Assembly: GCA_963766295.1 (NCBI GenBank)
Contig: CAVXYW010000002.1
Span: 1,054,001-1,118,000 of the forward strand
From: JBBDRJ01 sp963766295
GTDB lineage: Bacteria; Actinomycetota; JAICYB01
Direction: 5' to 3'
DNA length: 64,000 bases
The notes below the pieces were generated by a model that was not told where the DNA came from, did not search any database, and worked only from the letters and a program-made list of their open reading frames with translations. Numbering within the stretch: position 1 is the first letter of the stretch; every line of letters begins with the position of its first letter. Of this stretch, positions 36,460 through 44,910 are shown in pieces. The position numbers and the translations under genes are program-made.

Positions 36460-37239
36460 CTACTTCCCTTTCCACTCCGGCGGACGCTTCTGGGCGAACG
36501 CCATCGGGCCCTCGATGAAGTCCTCGCTTCGCAGAAGGTCGCCGATCGCCGGGTACTGTCCGAGTTTCATCGACTCCTCGAGGCCGGTGATGTCGAGACT
36601 GCGCATGACGGTCTGCTTGCTGGCGCGCACGGAGACCGGCGAGCACTCAAGGATCATGGCGGCCCACCGCTTCGCAGTGTCCATGAGCTGATCGTGTGAT
36701 GCAACCGCTGTGACGAAGCCGAGGTTCTGACCCTCCGTGGCATCGACCCGGCGTCCGGTCAGGATCATCCCCATCGCGTGTTTCAACGGGATCATCCGCG
36801 GAAGCCGCTGAAGACCTCCGGCCAAGGCAGCGAGGCCCACTCGAGGTTCAGGAAGCGCAAACGTTGCCTTGTCCGAAGCCACGATGATGTCGCACGAAAG
36901 AGCTATCTCGAACCCGCCGCCCATGGCCACTCCGTTGACCGCGGCGATGACCGGCTTGTCCAGGTCGAAGCGCGACGTAAGACCCGCGAACCCGCTGGCG
37001 GGCATACCGCTCATGTCTCCGCCCGACGCCTGGTGCTTGAGGTCGTTGCCCGCACTGAATGCACGGTCGCCGGCTCCCGTGATGATGCCGACCCACAGTT
37101 CGGGGTTGGCGGCGAACTCGTCCCACACTCCGGCGAGCTCGGCGTTGGCCAGCGGGTGTAGCGCGTTCATCACTTCCGGTCGGTTGATCGTGACAGTCAG
37201 GACGTGGCCGTCACGCTCGGTTAGGCAGAACTCCCCCAT
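36460..37239 (-). CDS. Enoyl-CoA hydratase/isomerase family protein
   Basis: 259 residues from the ATG at 37239 (GGAG eight bases before it); a longer frame to 37443 runs into hisG. Crotonase fold: oxyanion-hole segments AFSAGNDLKHQASGG and GVAMGGGFEIALSCDIIVAS, and the acidic PEPRVGLAALAGGLQRLPR where the catalytic Glu usually sits. Probably a short-chain acyl-CoA hydratase, exact substrate unknown. 29 bases after hisG, so perhaps read through from the rib/his transcript. Confidence 0.9.
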   Translation of the reverse strand: MGEFCLTERDGHVLTVTINRPEVMNALHPLANAELAGVWDEFAANPELWVGIITGAGDRAFSAGNDLKHQASGGDMSGMPASGFAGLTSRFDLDKPVIAAVNGVAMGGGFEIALSCDIIVASDKATFALPEPRVGLAALAGGLQRLPRMIPLKHAMGMILTGRRVDATEGQNLGFVTAVASHDQLMDTAKRWAAMILECSPVSVRASKQTVMRSLDITGLEESMKLGQYPAIGDLLRSEDFIEGPMAFAQKRPPEWKGK

Positions 37240-37268
37240 GGATGTATCTCCAGTGATCGGTGACGCGC

Positions 37269-38144
37269 TTAAGGAACGATCTTCGACAACGGGAGCTCGA
37301 TGATGTCTTCGGCTCCCCGAGCTTTCAGCTCGGGTATAAGCGTGTTGATGGTGTCCTTGGCCACAACCGTCTCCACCGCGAAGTAGTCGCCGGTCGCGAG
37401 CTTGGAGACCGTCGGTGCCTTCATCGAGGGGAGGATCTCGCACACTGCTTCGAGCTTGTCGGCCGGAACATTGAGCTTCACCAGTACGCGGCCCTGAGCT
37501 CGTACCGCTCCATCGAGCAGGATGCGAAGCTCGTCGATGGCTCGAGACTTCGCTTCGTCCTCCATCGTTTTCCGGTTTGCGACTAGGACCGTCCAGGACT
37601 CCATCAGCGTGTCGACGATGACCAGGCCGTTTCGCGCGAACGTCTCACCCGTCTCGGTGTTGTGGACGATGGCATCCACGATGTCGGGCACTTTCGCTTC
37701 GTTCGATCCGTAGGAGCGGACGATCTTCACCGGGAGCCCACGCTCCTTGAAGTACCGCGTTGTGAGATCGACGTACTCGGTCGATACGACGAGGTCGCCG
37801 GGCAGATCGTCCGGAGTCTTGACTCCTGCGTCCTGGTGCATGGCCAGCACGATCTTCACCGGACGTGGGGTCGCCTTTGCCATGGGCAGCGTCATGATCT
37901 CCACGACTTCGGCGCCGGCTTCGGCAACCAGATCTTGACCCGTGATTCCCAGATCGAAGTGTCCGTCCTCGATGTAGCGAGGGATCTCTTGCGGACGCAT
38001 AACCGCGACGGACTCAACCCGAGGGTCATCGATGTATCCGCGGTATTCGCGCACCGAATCGCGCCGAAATGAGAGATCGGCGGCATCGAACAGGTCGAAC
38101 GTCGCCTTCTCGAGTGATCCCTTGGGGAGAACGAGCCTCAGCAT
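37269..38144 (-). CDS. hisG: ATP phosphoribosyltransferase, long form
   Basis: 291 residues from the ATG at 38144 (MLRLVLPKGSLEKATFDLF). First step of histidine synthesis. The PRPP-site region (NTETGETFARNGL) and the catalytic domain are followed by a C-terminal regulatory domain (LVKLNVPADKLEAVCEILPS, about residues 210-290), so it is the self-sufficient long form inhibited by histidine. No other his gene is in the window; it follows ribH with a 16-base gap, as seen in some actinobacteria. Confidence 0.95.
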   Translation of the reverse strand: MLRLVLPKGSLEKATFDLFDAADLSFRRDSVREYRGYIDDPRVESVAVMRPQEIPRYIEDGHFDLGITGQDLVAEAGAEVVEIMTLPMAKATPRPVKIVLAMHQDAGVKTPDDLPGDLVVSTEYVDLTTRYFKERGLPVKIVRSYGSNEAKVPDIVDAIVHNTETGETFARNGLVIVDTLMESWTVLVANRKTMEDEAKSRAIDELRILLDGAVRAQGRVLVKLNVPADKLEAVCEILPSMKAPTVSKLATGDYFAVETVVAKDTINTLIPELKARGAEDIIELPLSKIVP

Positions 38145-38160
38145 GACATCGAAAACGCTA

Positions 38161-38655
38161 TCAGCCCTTTTCGATCTGCTCGAGAAGGCTCGCGGTTTCG
38201 ATCGCGGAGATGGCCGCGTTCCAGCCGGCGTTCCCCATCTTCCCGCCTGCACGGTCGAGAGCTTGCTCCATGTTCTCGGTTGCGAGCACGCCGAAGATGA
38301 TCGGCACACCCGTCTCAACCGCTGCTTGTCCGAGACCGCGTGACGACTCGTGGGCAACGAGTTCGAAGTGAACGGTTTCTCCTCGGATGATGCAGCCCAG
38401 CGCGATCACCACGTCGTACCGGCCAGTTACGGCCAGCTGCTTGCACGCAACCGGAAGCTCACGGGAGCCGGGGACTTCCGCGCAGTGTATGTCCTCATTA
38501 CGAACACCATGGCGCACGAGGGCGTCCAGGCATGCCTCGGACAGACGGGATGTGATCACGTCGTTGAATCGCGCGGTTACGACCGCGACGCGCAGGCCGG
38601 AGCCGTCGAACTTCCCGGCGAACCGGTCGCCTGTCGGTTTGTTGGAGTCAGTCAT
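38161..38655 (-). CDS. ribH: 6,7-dimethyl-8-ribityllumazine synthase
   Basis: 164 residues from the ATG at 38655, which overlaps the ribBA stop by eight bases. Penultimate step of riboflavin synthesis. Motifs are ARFNDVITSRLSEACLDALVRHG, VPGSRELPVACKQL, ALGCIIRGETVHFELVAHE and the end GGKMGNAGWNAAISAIE. Length normal; probably forms pentamers or 60-mers. Confidence 0.97.
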   Translation of the reverse strand: MTDSNKPTGDRFAGKFDGSGLRVAVVTARFNDVITSRLSEACLDALVRHGVRNEDIHCAEVPGSRELPVACKQLAVTGRYDVVIALGCIIRGETVHFELVAHESSRGLGQAAVETGVPIIFGVLATENMEQALDRAGGKMGNAGWNAAISAIETASLLEQIEKG

Positions 38656-39856
38656 CGAGGTGATCCAATCGGTGCCCGAGCTTGTCCCGCTTGGTCCGCA
38701 GGTACGCGATGTTCTCTTCTGTTGGCGCCGTCTGGAGAGGCACCCACTCGACGATGCGCAGCTCATAGCCCTCGATGCCGGCGACCTTCATCGGGTTGTT
38801 GCTCATGAATCGCATGGTGTGGACGCCAAGGTCGACGAGGATCTGGGCGCCGATCCCGTAGTCGCGAAGATCCGGAGGGAAACCGAGTGCCTCGTTTGCC
38901 TCCACCGTGTCCAGACCACGCTCCTGCAACTCGTAGGCCTTCAGCTTGTGGCGCAGTCCTATCCCGCGGCCTTCGTGGCCCCGGATGTAGACGAGGATGC
39001 CTTCACCGGCTTCGCCGATCTTCTCCATAGCCAGGCGCATCTGGGATCCGCAATCACAGCGCAGGGAGCCGAGCACGTCACCCGTGAAGCATTCTGAGTG
39101 GACACGCACCAAAACGTTTGGTTTGCCGGCCGGCTCGCCCATGATAAAGGCGACGTGCGATCGGCCGTCGATCAGAGATTCGTATTCGAATGCGCGGAAC
39201 GTCCCATACGGAGTTGGGATCGTTGCTTCAGCCGTCCGGCGAATCAACCTCTCGCGACGGCGGCGATACTCGATCAGTTGCGCGATCGAGATCACGGCCA
39301 GCCCATGACCCTCGGCGACTTTTTCGAGATCGTCGAGGCGTGCCGTAGATCCGTCTTCGTTCAAGATCTCGCAGATCACGGCGACCGGCGGAAGGCCGGC
39401 CAGCCTTGCCAGGTCGACCGCGGCTTCCGTGTGACCCGCGCGCCGCAGCACGCCTCCTTCGCGGGCGCGTAGCGGAAATACATGGCCGGGTCGGATGAAG
39501 TCGCTCGAACGAGCATCCGGGTCGAGGATCTTCTTTATCGTTATCGCTCGTTCGTGCGCCGAGATACCCGTAGTTACGGTGCGGTGGTCGATGGACACGG
39601 TGAAGGCCGTCTCGTGCGATGAGGTGTTCTGAGCGACCATCGGCTCCAGGTGGAGGTCCTCGAGACGCTTGGCGTCGCTCGGCATACAGACGAGTCCCCG
39701 TCCGAAACGGATCATGAAGTTGATGGCTTCCGGCGTCACTCGGGCCGCCGCCATCGTCAGATCGCCCTCGTTCTCGCGGTCTTCGTCATCGACCACGATC
39801 AGCATCTCGCCGCGGCGGATCCGCTCTATCGCGTCGTCGACCGTCGTTAGGGACAT
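38648..39856 (-). CDS. ribBA: Bifunctional DHBP synthase/GTP cyclohydrolase II
   Basis: 402 residues, ATG at 39856. The N-terminal DHBP synthase (VVDDEDRENEGDL, then HTEAAVDLARLAG) makes the four-carbon unit from ribulose-5-phosphate. The C-terminal GTP cyclohydrolase II (about residue 205 on) has the zinc cysteines in HSECFTGDVLGSLRCDCG and the GHEGRGIGLRHKLKAYELQ motif. Both active sites look complete. Eleven bases after ribE. Confidence 0.97.
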   Translation of the reverse strand: MSLTTVDDAIERIRRGEMLIVVDDEDRENEGDLTMAAARVTPEAINFMIRFGRGLVCMPSDAKRLEDLHLEPMVAQNTSSHETAFTVSIDHRTVTTGISAHERAITIKKILDPDARSSDFIRPGHVFPLRAREGGVLRRAGHTEAAVDLARLAGLPPVAVICEILNEDGSTARLDDLEKVAEGHGLAVISIAQLIEYRRRRERLIRRTAEATIPTPYGTFRAFEYESLIDGRSHVAFIMGEPAGKPNVLVRVHSECFTGDVLGSLRCDCGSQMRLAMEKIGEAGEGILVYIRGHEGRGIGLRHKLKAYELQERGLDTVEANEALGFPPDLRDYGIGAQILVDLGVHTMRFMSNNPMKVAGIEGYELRIVEWVPLQTAPTEENIAYLRTKRDKLGHRLDHLDD

Positions 39857-39867
39857 TGGTCCTCCTT

Positions 39868-40464
39868 CTAGGATGCCTCGACAGATGTGAGCTTTTCGAC
39901 GTATTTCGCAAGCACATCGACTTCGATGTTCACTTTGGTTCCCGGGCCACCTTCACCGAGCGTCGTTACGGCCAGCGTGTGCGGCACCAGCGCGACCTCG
40001 AAAGCGCGTCCGTTGACCGATGTGGCCGTGAGGCTCACGCCGTCCACGCAGACACTTCCCTTCTCGACCACGTACCGGGACAGCTCCTCGGGCAGCGCGA
40101 TGCGCATCCTGCGGCCGTCCGCCTCGGGAACGATCGACTCGATCACGCCTACTCCGTCGACGTGTCCCTGCACGATGTGCCCGCCGAACTCCTCGCCGGC
40201 GCGCATCGGACGCTCGACGTTCACCTTGCGCCCTGTTACAAGGTCACCAAGTGTCGTCCGCTCTTGCGTTTCGGTTGACAGATCGAAAGTTGCAGTCTCG
40301 CCGTCAAGGGCGACGACGGTGAGGCAGACACCGTTCAAAGCAACCGAGGCCCCGATCTCGCAGTCAGCAATCAGCGGAGTCCGGACGGAGATCTTCAGTG
40401 ACTCTCCAACGAGTCTTGTGGTGTCGATCACTTCGCCGAGGTCGGTGATGATCCCTGTGAACAT
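39868..40464 (-). CDS. ribE: Riboflavin synthase alpha chain
   Basis: 198 residues. ATG at 40464 shares one base with the ribD stop (TGATG); a GTG one codon earlier is possible. Two lumazine-binding half-domains are seen: MFTGIITDLGEV with ASVALNGVCLTV, and FGGHIVQGHVDGVGVI with GSVCVDGVSLTA. Dismutates two lumazines into riboflavin. Confidence 0.96.
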   Translation of the reverse strand: MFTGIITDLGEVIDTTRLVGESLKISVRTPLIADCEIGASVALNGVCLTVVALDGETATFDLSTETQERTTLGDLVTGRKVNVERPMRAGEEFGGHIVQGHVDGVGVIESIVPEADGRRMRIALPEELSRYVVEKGSVCVDGVSLTATSVNGRAFEVALVPHTLAVTTLGEGGPGTKVNIEVDVLAKYVEKLTSVEAS

Positions 40465-41567
40465 CACGCTGCTCCAATGGGTTTGGGCCGGGCGTCGATG
40501 CGCAAGTCCTCACCAACGGTTCGTATGTTCTCGATCTCCAGCTCCCAGGCGTCGGTAAGGGTCTTCACTCCGTCGTTGAGTAAGCCCGGAGCGTCACCAC
40601 CTATGAGCTTGGGAGCCAGATAGAGGACGAAGCGGTCGACCAGGTTGGAACCGACGAGCGACGCCGCGATCGTTGGTCCCCCCTCAACCAGCGCACTACA
40701 GATTCCTTGCTCTCCTAGATAACGAAGCGCGGCCTGCATATCCACACCGCTCTCCCCAGCGGGAACCCTGGCCACATCCGCGCCCGCACCGCGCCAGCGT
40801 TCGACGTGTGATTCGGCCAAGTCTTCATTCGTGATCACAAGCGCCGAAGCATCGTTATTGAAGACCCGCGATGTCTCCGGAGTTCGGCCGCTTCCGTCTA
40901 TGACCACGCGGAGCGGTTGAGCATGCACGTCGGCGCCTTCCAAACGACACGTGAGCAACGGGTCATCGCGCAACACGGTCATGGAGCCGACGATCACGGC
41001 ATCGGCTCGACGCCGCAGATCGTGAACTTCGGCTCGCGCGGCTTCGCCTGTTATCCACATCGATGTGCCGTCCGGTGCGGCCGTCTTGCCGTCGAGGGAA
41101 GCGGCCATCTTCAACGAGACGAAGGGTGTACCCGTGTCGACCCACTTGCTGAACGGTTCGATCAACACAACACAAGCGTCCGGCTCGACGTTCTCCGTGA
41201 CTTCGATGCCGGCCGCCCGCAGCTTGGCGATCCCTTGTCCATTTACTTTCGGATTGGGGTCGGTTGCGCCGACTACAACACGGGCAACACCGGCGGTGAT
41301 CAACGCATCGGCACACGGTGCGGTATCACCTGTGTGCGAGCACGGCTCGAGGGTGACGTAGACGGTCGCGTCGCGCGCGTCGTCTCCGGCGTGAGAAAGG
41401 GCATCGGTTTCGGCGTGGAGACCGGGACGAGGTTTCGTCCATCCCTCGCCGACGATGTTTGTGTCGCGAACGACAACGGCGCCCACAGGTGGACGGGGCG
41501 ACACCGAGCCTTCGGCGCGCACGGCGAGTGAGATCGCCCGCTTCATGAACTTCCCGTCGTCGCTCAT
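40464..41567 (-). CDS. ribD: Bifunctional riboflavin deaminase/reductase RibD
   Basis: 367 residues from the ATG at 41567 preceded by GGGGGGAGA; the frame extends upstream to 41636 through the riboswitch platform, which is not coding. The N-terminal deaminase has the zinc site LHAETDAL and LEPCSHTGDTAPCADAL. The C-terminal reductase (from about residue 145) has SLKMAASLDGKTA and LVEGGPTIAASL. First gene of the rib operon. Confidence 0.96.
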   Translation of the reverse strand: MSDDGKFMKRAISLAVRAEGSVSPRPPVGAVVVRDTNIVGEGWTKPRPGLHAETDALSHAGDDARDATVYVTLEPCSHTGDTAPCADALITAGVARVVVGATDPNPKVNGQGIAKLRAAGIEVTENVEPDACVVLIEPFSKWVDTGTPFVSLKMAASLDGKTAAPDGTSMWITGEAARAEVHDLRRRADAVIVGSMTVLRDDPLLTCRLEGADVHAQPLRVVIDGSGRTPETSRVFNNDASALVITNEDLAESHVERWRGAGADVARVPAGESGVDMQAALRYLGEQGICSALVEGGPTIAASLVGSNLVDRFVLYLAPKLIGGDAPGLLNDGVKTLTDAWELEIENIRTVGEDLRIDARPKPIGAA

Positions 41568-41575
41568 TGTCTTCT

Positions 41576-41600
41576 CCCCCCTCGGAGCTTCTTGGGGGGG
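41576..41600 (-). promoter_or_regulatory. Ribosome-binding-site sequestering hairpin of the FMN riboswitch
   Basis: On the minus strand CCCCCCC (41600-41594) can pair with GGGGGG (41581-41576), which is the Shine-Dalgarno of ribD. Pairing would hide the ribosome-binding site, so the riboswitch most probably acts on translation start. An additional hairpin CACCGC-5-GCGGTG lies between it and the aptamer. Confidence 0.65.
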
Positions 41601-41643
41601 ACGACGGGCAGGCCCACCGCGCGTAGCGGTGAGCAAACCAGCC

Positions 41644-41763
41644 GCCTTCTCCCGTCCAGACTTTCACTGTCGGCCTCGGAGTTTCACCGAGTCGGGCCGA
41701 CCCCGCATGGGCCGGCTTCGCGGGCTTTACCGCCGGTGAGGATTTTCACCTCGCCCCGAAGGC
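41644..41763 (-). ncRNA. FMN riboswitch (RFN element)
   Basis: The minus strand shows the RFN core in order: GCCTTCGGGGCGAGGTGAAA, then TCCTCACCGGCGGTAAAGCC, CGCGAAGCC, GGTGAAACTCCGAGGCCGAC, and AGTGAAAGTCTGGACGGGAG ending in AAGGC. The P1 helix GCCTTC/GAAGGC closes the element. All conserved blocks are present. It senses FMN and should switch off the ribD-ribE-ribBA-ribH operon. Confidence 0.96.
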
Positions 41764-41787
41764 GTCTATCTCTACAGTTTGACTGTC

Positions 41788-41816
41788 AAGATATCACCGC
41801 ATCGGTGTTACGCCAA
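41788..41816 (-). promoter_or_regulatory. Predicted promoter of the rib operon
   Basis: Minus strand -35 TTGGCG (41811-41816), 17-base spacer, -10 TATCTT (41788-41793). Transcription would begin near 41781, just upstream of the riboswitch. The spacer contains the palindrome CACCG-3-CGGTG (41796-41808). The same -35 hexamer and spacing occur before mihF. Confidence 0.65.
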
Positions 41817-41844
41817 GCAGAAGACTGTTCCGCACTGCAAACAG

Positions 41845-42774
41845 TTAGGACCGGCGGTCCCGCGCCCAGCTCGATCGCGGCTCTCGTTTGGCTACGCCCT
41901 TTACTTCCGCGGCGAGCTCGGCCATCTGCGCCGCACTCTCGAATGAACGCCGGGCTTCGACGATGCCGATGGACACCGAGCAGATGGGAACGGTTGCGGT
42001 GTTGCCTTGGCGATCAACAACTTCAACCCACCCGCGCTCACGATCCCCGGAGTCATAGAGATCGGGCACGCGTTCGTCGAAGCGGCGGCAGATCCTCTCC
42101 GCAACGGACTGAGCGATGTCAGGAGATGTAAACACGACGAAGTCGTCACCGCCGACATGTCCGGCGAAGCACTCCCCCGGCGTCTGCGCCTCGAGCGAGA
42201 TGACGATCGAGTCCGCCAGCAACTTAATCACTTCATCGCCCCGCGTGAATCCATAGCGATCGTTGTATGCCTTGAAGTTGTCGAGGTCGGCGTAGAGGAA
42301 CGCGAACTTCGTCGCCTCGCCTAGCCGATCCGTTATCTCCTCCTCGATCGCGACGTTGCCCGGGAGCCCGGTCAGCGGATTCAGTCCTCGCATTGTCGCT
42401 GCGCGCCTAAGCGTGACAACGACGCGAGCGCGCATCTCCTCGGGCTCGAATGGGTGCAACACGTAATCATCACCGCCAGTGATGAGATCCCGAAGCGGCG
42501 GCACCGTTGGTGCCTGATCAACAACAAAGATTATCGGGACGAAAGACGTCCGAAAGTCCTTTCGAAGGCGGTCGACCGTGGCGGCAGCAGCTTCCCCATG
42601 CTTCGCATCCATTACAACCACGTCGGGATGGGTTGCAACAGCCATCGCCGCCGTCGTTACGGCATCGGTTGCTTCGCGAACGTCAACGTCGGTGATGGCG
42701 TTGGCGATCGCGTGGCGAACGGCGGCGTCCGGTCCCGAGACAAGCACGCGACGCGGACGCTCGTGAGGTGTCAC
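41845..42774 (-). CDS. Receiver-like/GGDEF protein (putative diguanylate cyclase)
   Basis: 309 residues, GTG at 42774 overlapping the rpe stop. The N-terminal CheY-like domain (about 8-125) keeps the phospho-acceptor region PDVVVMDAKHG, but the acidic pocket reads SGPD and the conserved Lys is His (LHPFEP), so it may be a pseudo-receiver. The C-terminal GGDEF domain (about 130-295) has NPLTGLPGNVAIEEEI, FAFLYADLDNFKAYNDRYGF and the active-site variant GHVGGDDFVVF. No RxxD inhibitory site is seen. Likely synthesises c-di-GMP, not certain. Soluble, no membrane helix. Confidence 0.85.
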   Translation of the reverse strand: MTPHERPRRVLVSGPDAAVRHAIANAITDVDVREATDAVTTAAMAVATHPDVVVMDAKHGEAAAATVDRLRKDFRTSFVPIIFVVDQAPTVPPLRDLITGGDDYVLHPFEPEEMRARVVVTLRRAATMRGLNPLTGLPGNVAIEEEITDRLGEATKFAFLYADLDNFKAYNDRYGFTRGDEVIKLLADSIVISLEAQTPGECFAGHVGGDDFVVFTSPDIAQSVAERICRRFDERVPDLYDSGDRERGWVEVVDRQGNTATVPICSVSIGIVEARRSFESAAQMAELAAEVKGVAKREPRSSWARDRRS

Positions 42775-43430
42775 GCGTCCGCTCTGGCGATCTTCGCCAT
42801 CTCAGATGCAACGCCTGCGGGATCACCCGACCCGAACACGGCCGAAGCCGAAACGATGAAGTCCGCGCCGGCGCGCACGCAGTCTTTCGCGTTCGCCGGA
42901 CTTACTCCCCCGTCGATGATCAGATCCACCCCGCCTCCCCGTTCGTCGACCCATCGCCGGAACACCTCCAGCTTGGGCAGGGCCTCCGGGATGAACGCCT
43001 GTCCGGAGAAGCCCGGATAAACGCTCATCACCACTAAGTGATCGACCGCATCCAGGTAGGACTTGATCGCCTCGGGCTCAACGTCCGGGTTCACGGCGAG
43101 ACCGGCACCCAGCCCGTTCTCCGCCAGCGTTCTGAGCAGCTTGCCGGCGTCGGAAGACGTTTCTGGGTGAAAGGCGATCCTGGTCGCTCCCGCCTTCGCG
43201 TACCACTCCCAGGATTCGTCGGGGTTGGTGATCATCAAGTGGACGTCCTGCGGAAGGTTCGAACAACGCGCGATCGCTTCGACGATCATCGGTCCGATGG
43301 TGAGGTTCGGAACGTAATGGCCGTCCATCACATCGGTGTGCCAGCGCGCGGAGAACGGCGCGACCCGGTCGAGCTCGGCACCAAGTTGCGTGAAATCCGC
43401 GGCGATGATCGACGGAGTCAGCTCAGCCAC
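42771..43430 (-). CDS. rpe: Ribulose-phosphate 3-epimerase
   Basis: 219 residues, GTG at 43430 overlapping the fmt stop by eight bases. TIM barrel with TPSIIAADFTQLG, WHTDVMDGHYVPNLTIGP (metal His and Asp), DVHLMITNPD, VMSVYPGFSGQAFI and IIDGGVSPAN. It interconverts ribulose- and xylulose-5-phosphate. It supplies the same ribulose-5-phosphate used by RibBA. Confidence 0.96.
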   Translation of the reverse strand: MAELTPSIIAADFTQLGAELDRVAPFSARWHTDVMDGHYVPNLTIGPMIVEAIARCSNLPQDVHLMITNPDESWEWYAKAGATRIAFHPETSSDAGKLLRTLAENGLGAGLAVNPDVEPEAIKSYLDAVDHLVVMSVYPGFSGQAFIPEALPKLEVFRRWVDERGGGVDLIIDGGVSPANAKDCVRAGADFIVSASAVFGSGDPAGVASEMAKIARADA

Positions 43431-44352
43431 TAGGCGAGCCTATACGTGCGCCCGGGCCGATCTGCTCACCGGGCTGCGGACGATAACCATTGGCGAACGC
43501 GCCGGCCGTCATCCGTTTCTTTCCCTCCGGTTGCACCTCTGCGAGACGTAGTCGTTGCGACGACGTTTGAACGTCCGCGCCGTGCAAAGTTCCCGGCTCG
43601 TCTTCGCCCGCTACTACCTCCGCCTTCCACACCTTCAATCGCTTGCCTCGGAACCATAGGAACGCACCGGGGGCAGGATCCATCGCTCTGACGCGCCGGT
43701 CGAGCTCCACGGCTGGTCGAGCGGGATCGAGTTCGGCTTCGTCGGCATCGATCTTGGCCGCGATGGTCACTCCTTCTTGTGGCTGCGGCTGAGGCTCCAG
43801 GGACCCGCTCTCAAGCTCGCGCAGTGAGCGCACGATGAGACCGGCGCCTAGGTTGGCAAGAGCATCCCTGATCGATCCCGACGAATCTTGATGGCCGATC
43901 GGTATCGACTCGCTAAGAAGGATCGGACCGGTGTCGAGCCCTTCGTCCATGAGCATCGTCGTGACGCCGGTTTGTTCGTCGCCTGCGAGGATCGCACGCT
44001 CGACGGGAGCCGCACCGCGCCACCGCGGAAGAAGAGAGAAGTGAACGTTGAGGGGGCCGAGCTTCGGAATTTCCAAGATGTCGGCCGGCAATATCACGCC
44101 GTATGCAACGACAACGACTGCATCCGGATCGTATGAACCAATCGTTTGTGTTTCATCGCGCAGTCGCTTCGGTTGAACGATCTCGAGGCCGATCTCTTCT
44201 GCGGCTTCCTTGACAGCCGACTTAGCTACCCTCTGCCCTCGCCCCTTCGGACGATCCGGTCTTGTGTAGACGGCCACCACATCGAAGGCATCGGCGAGCG
44301 CTCGCAGGGATGGGACGGCCGCCGGAGGCGTCCCCATGAATAAAACACGCAT
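43423..44352 (-). CDS. fmt: Methionyl-tRNA formyltransferase
   Basis: 309 residues, ATG at 44352. Starts MRVLFMGTPPAAVPSLRALA; formyl-transfer site with NVHFSLLPRWRGAAPVERAI and the following GVTTMLMDEGLDTGPIL. The C-terminal OB-like domain recognises the initiator tRNA. Three bases after def, the standard def-fmt pairing. Confidence 0.97.
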   Translation of the reverse strand: MRVLFMGTPPAAVPSLRALADAFDVVAVYTRPDRPKGRGQRVAKSAVKEAAEEIGLEIVQPKRLRDETQTIGSYDPDAVVVVAYGVILPADILEIPKLGPLNVHFSLLPRWRGAAPVERAILAGDEQTGVTTMLMDEGLDTGPILLSESIPIGHQDSSGSIRDALANLGAGLIVRSLRELESGSLEPQPQPQEGVTIAAKIDADEAELDPARPAVELDRRVRAMDPAPGAFLWFRGKRLKVWKAEVVAGEDEPGTLHGADVQTSSQRLRLAEVQPEGKKRMTAGAFANGYRPQPGEQIGPGARIGSPSG

Positions 44353-44355
44353 GTC

Positions 44356-44892
44356 TTACAGCCTGCCGCTCGGCGTTCTTGGGATCGGTGTCGGAGTTCC
44401 GTTTACTGCGCGCTCGCGGATCATGCGCAGCGCCTCACGCCGCAGATCGGGATCGATGCGGTCGATGAACAGGACGCCGTCGAGGTGGTCTATCTCGTGC
44501 TGAAGGATGCGCGCTATGTAGTCGTCGGCCTCCAGTTCGATCGCCTCGCCATCGCCGTCCAGGCCGCGCACCAAGATGTGCTCCGACCGTACGACGGGAT
44601 ATGCGAGTCCCGGTATCGAAAGGCAACCTTCTTCATCTACCGCTTCTCCGCTTCGCTCAACGATCTCCGGATTTACGAACGCGCCGACCTCCTCCTCCAA
44701 GCTTGGACGGAACACGAAGACCCTCCGCTGCACACCCACCTGTGGTGCGGCCAGACCCACGCCCGGCGCAACATGCATCGTTTCGGCCATATCGGCGATG
44801 AGCTTGCGAACCGAGTCGTCGACGTCAATCACCGGCGGCGCGGCTTCGCGCAGCACCGGATCTGGATACATACGGATAGGAAGGATGGCCAT
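44356..44892 (-). CDS. def: Peptide deformylase
   Basis: 178 residues, ATG at 44892. All three motifs are present: GVGLAAPQVG (44-53), EEGCLSIP with the metal Cys, and QHEIDHLDGVLFIDRI with the two metal His. Removes the N-formyl group from new proteins. C-terminal extension short and Pro/Arg-rich. Confidence 0.97.
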   Translation of the reverse strand: MAILPIRMYPDPVLREAAPPVIDVDDSVRKLIADMAETMHVAPGVGLAAPQVGVQRRVFVFRPSLEEEVGAFVNPEIVERSGEAVDEEGCLSIPGLAYPVVRSEHILVRGLDGDGEAIELEADDYIARILQHEIDHLDGVLFIDRIDPDLRREALRMIRERAVNGTPTPIPRTPSGRL

Positions 44893-44910
44893 CTGATTCA
44901 GATTAGCGGC

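Noticed and set aside
37269..38357. N-terminal extension of HisG upstream of 38144
   Set aside because: The extra 71 residues are the antiparallel shadow of ribH in another frame; the family start MLRLVLPKGS is at 38144.
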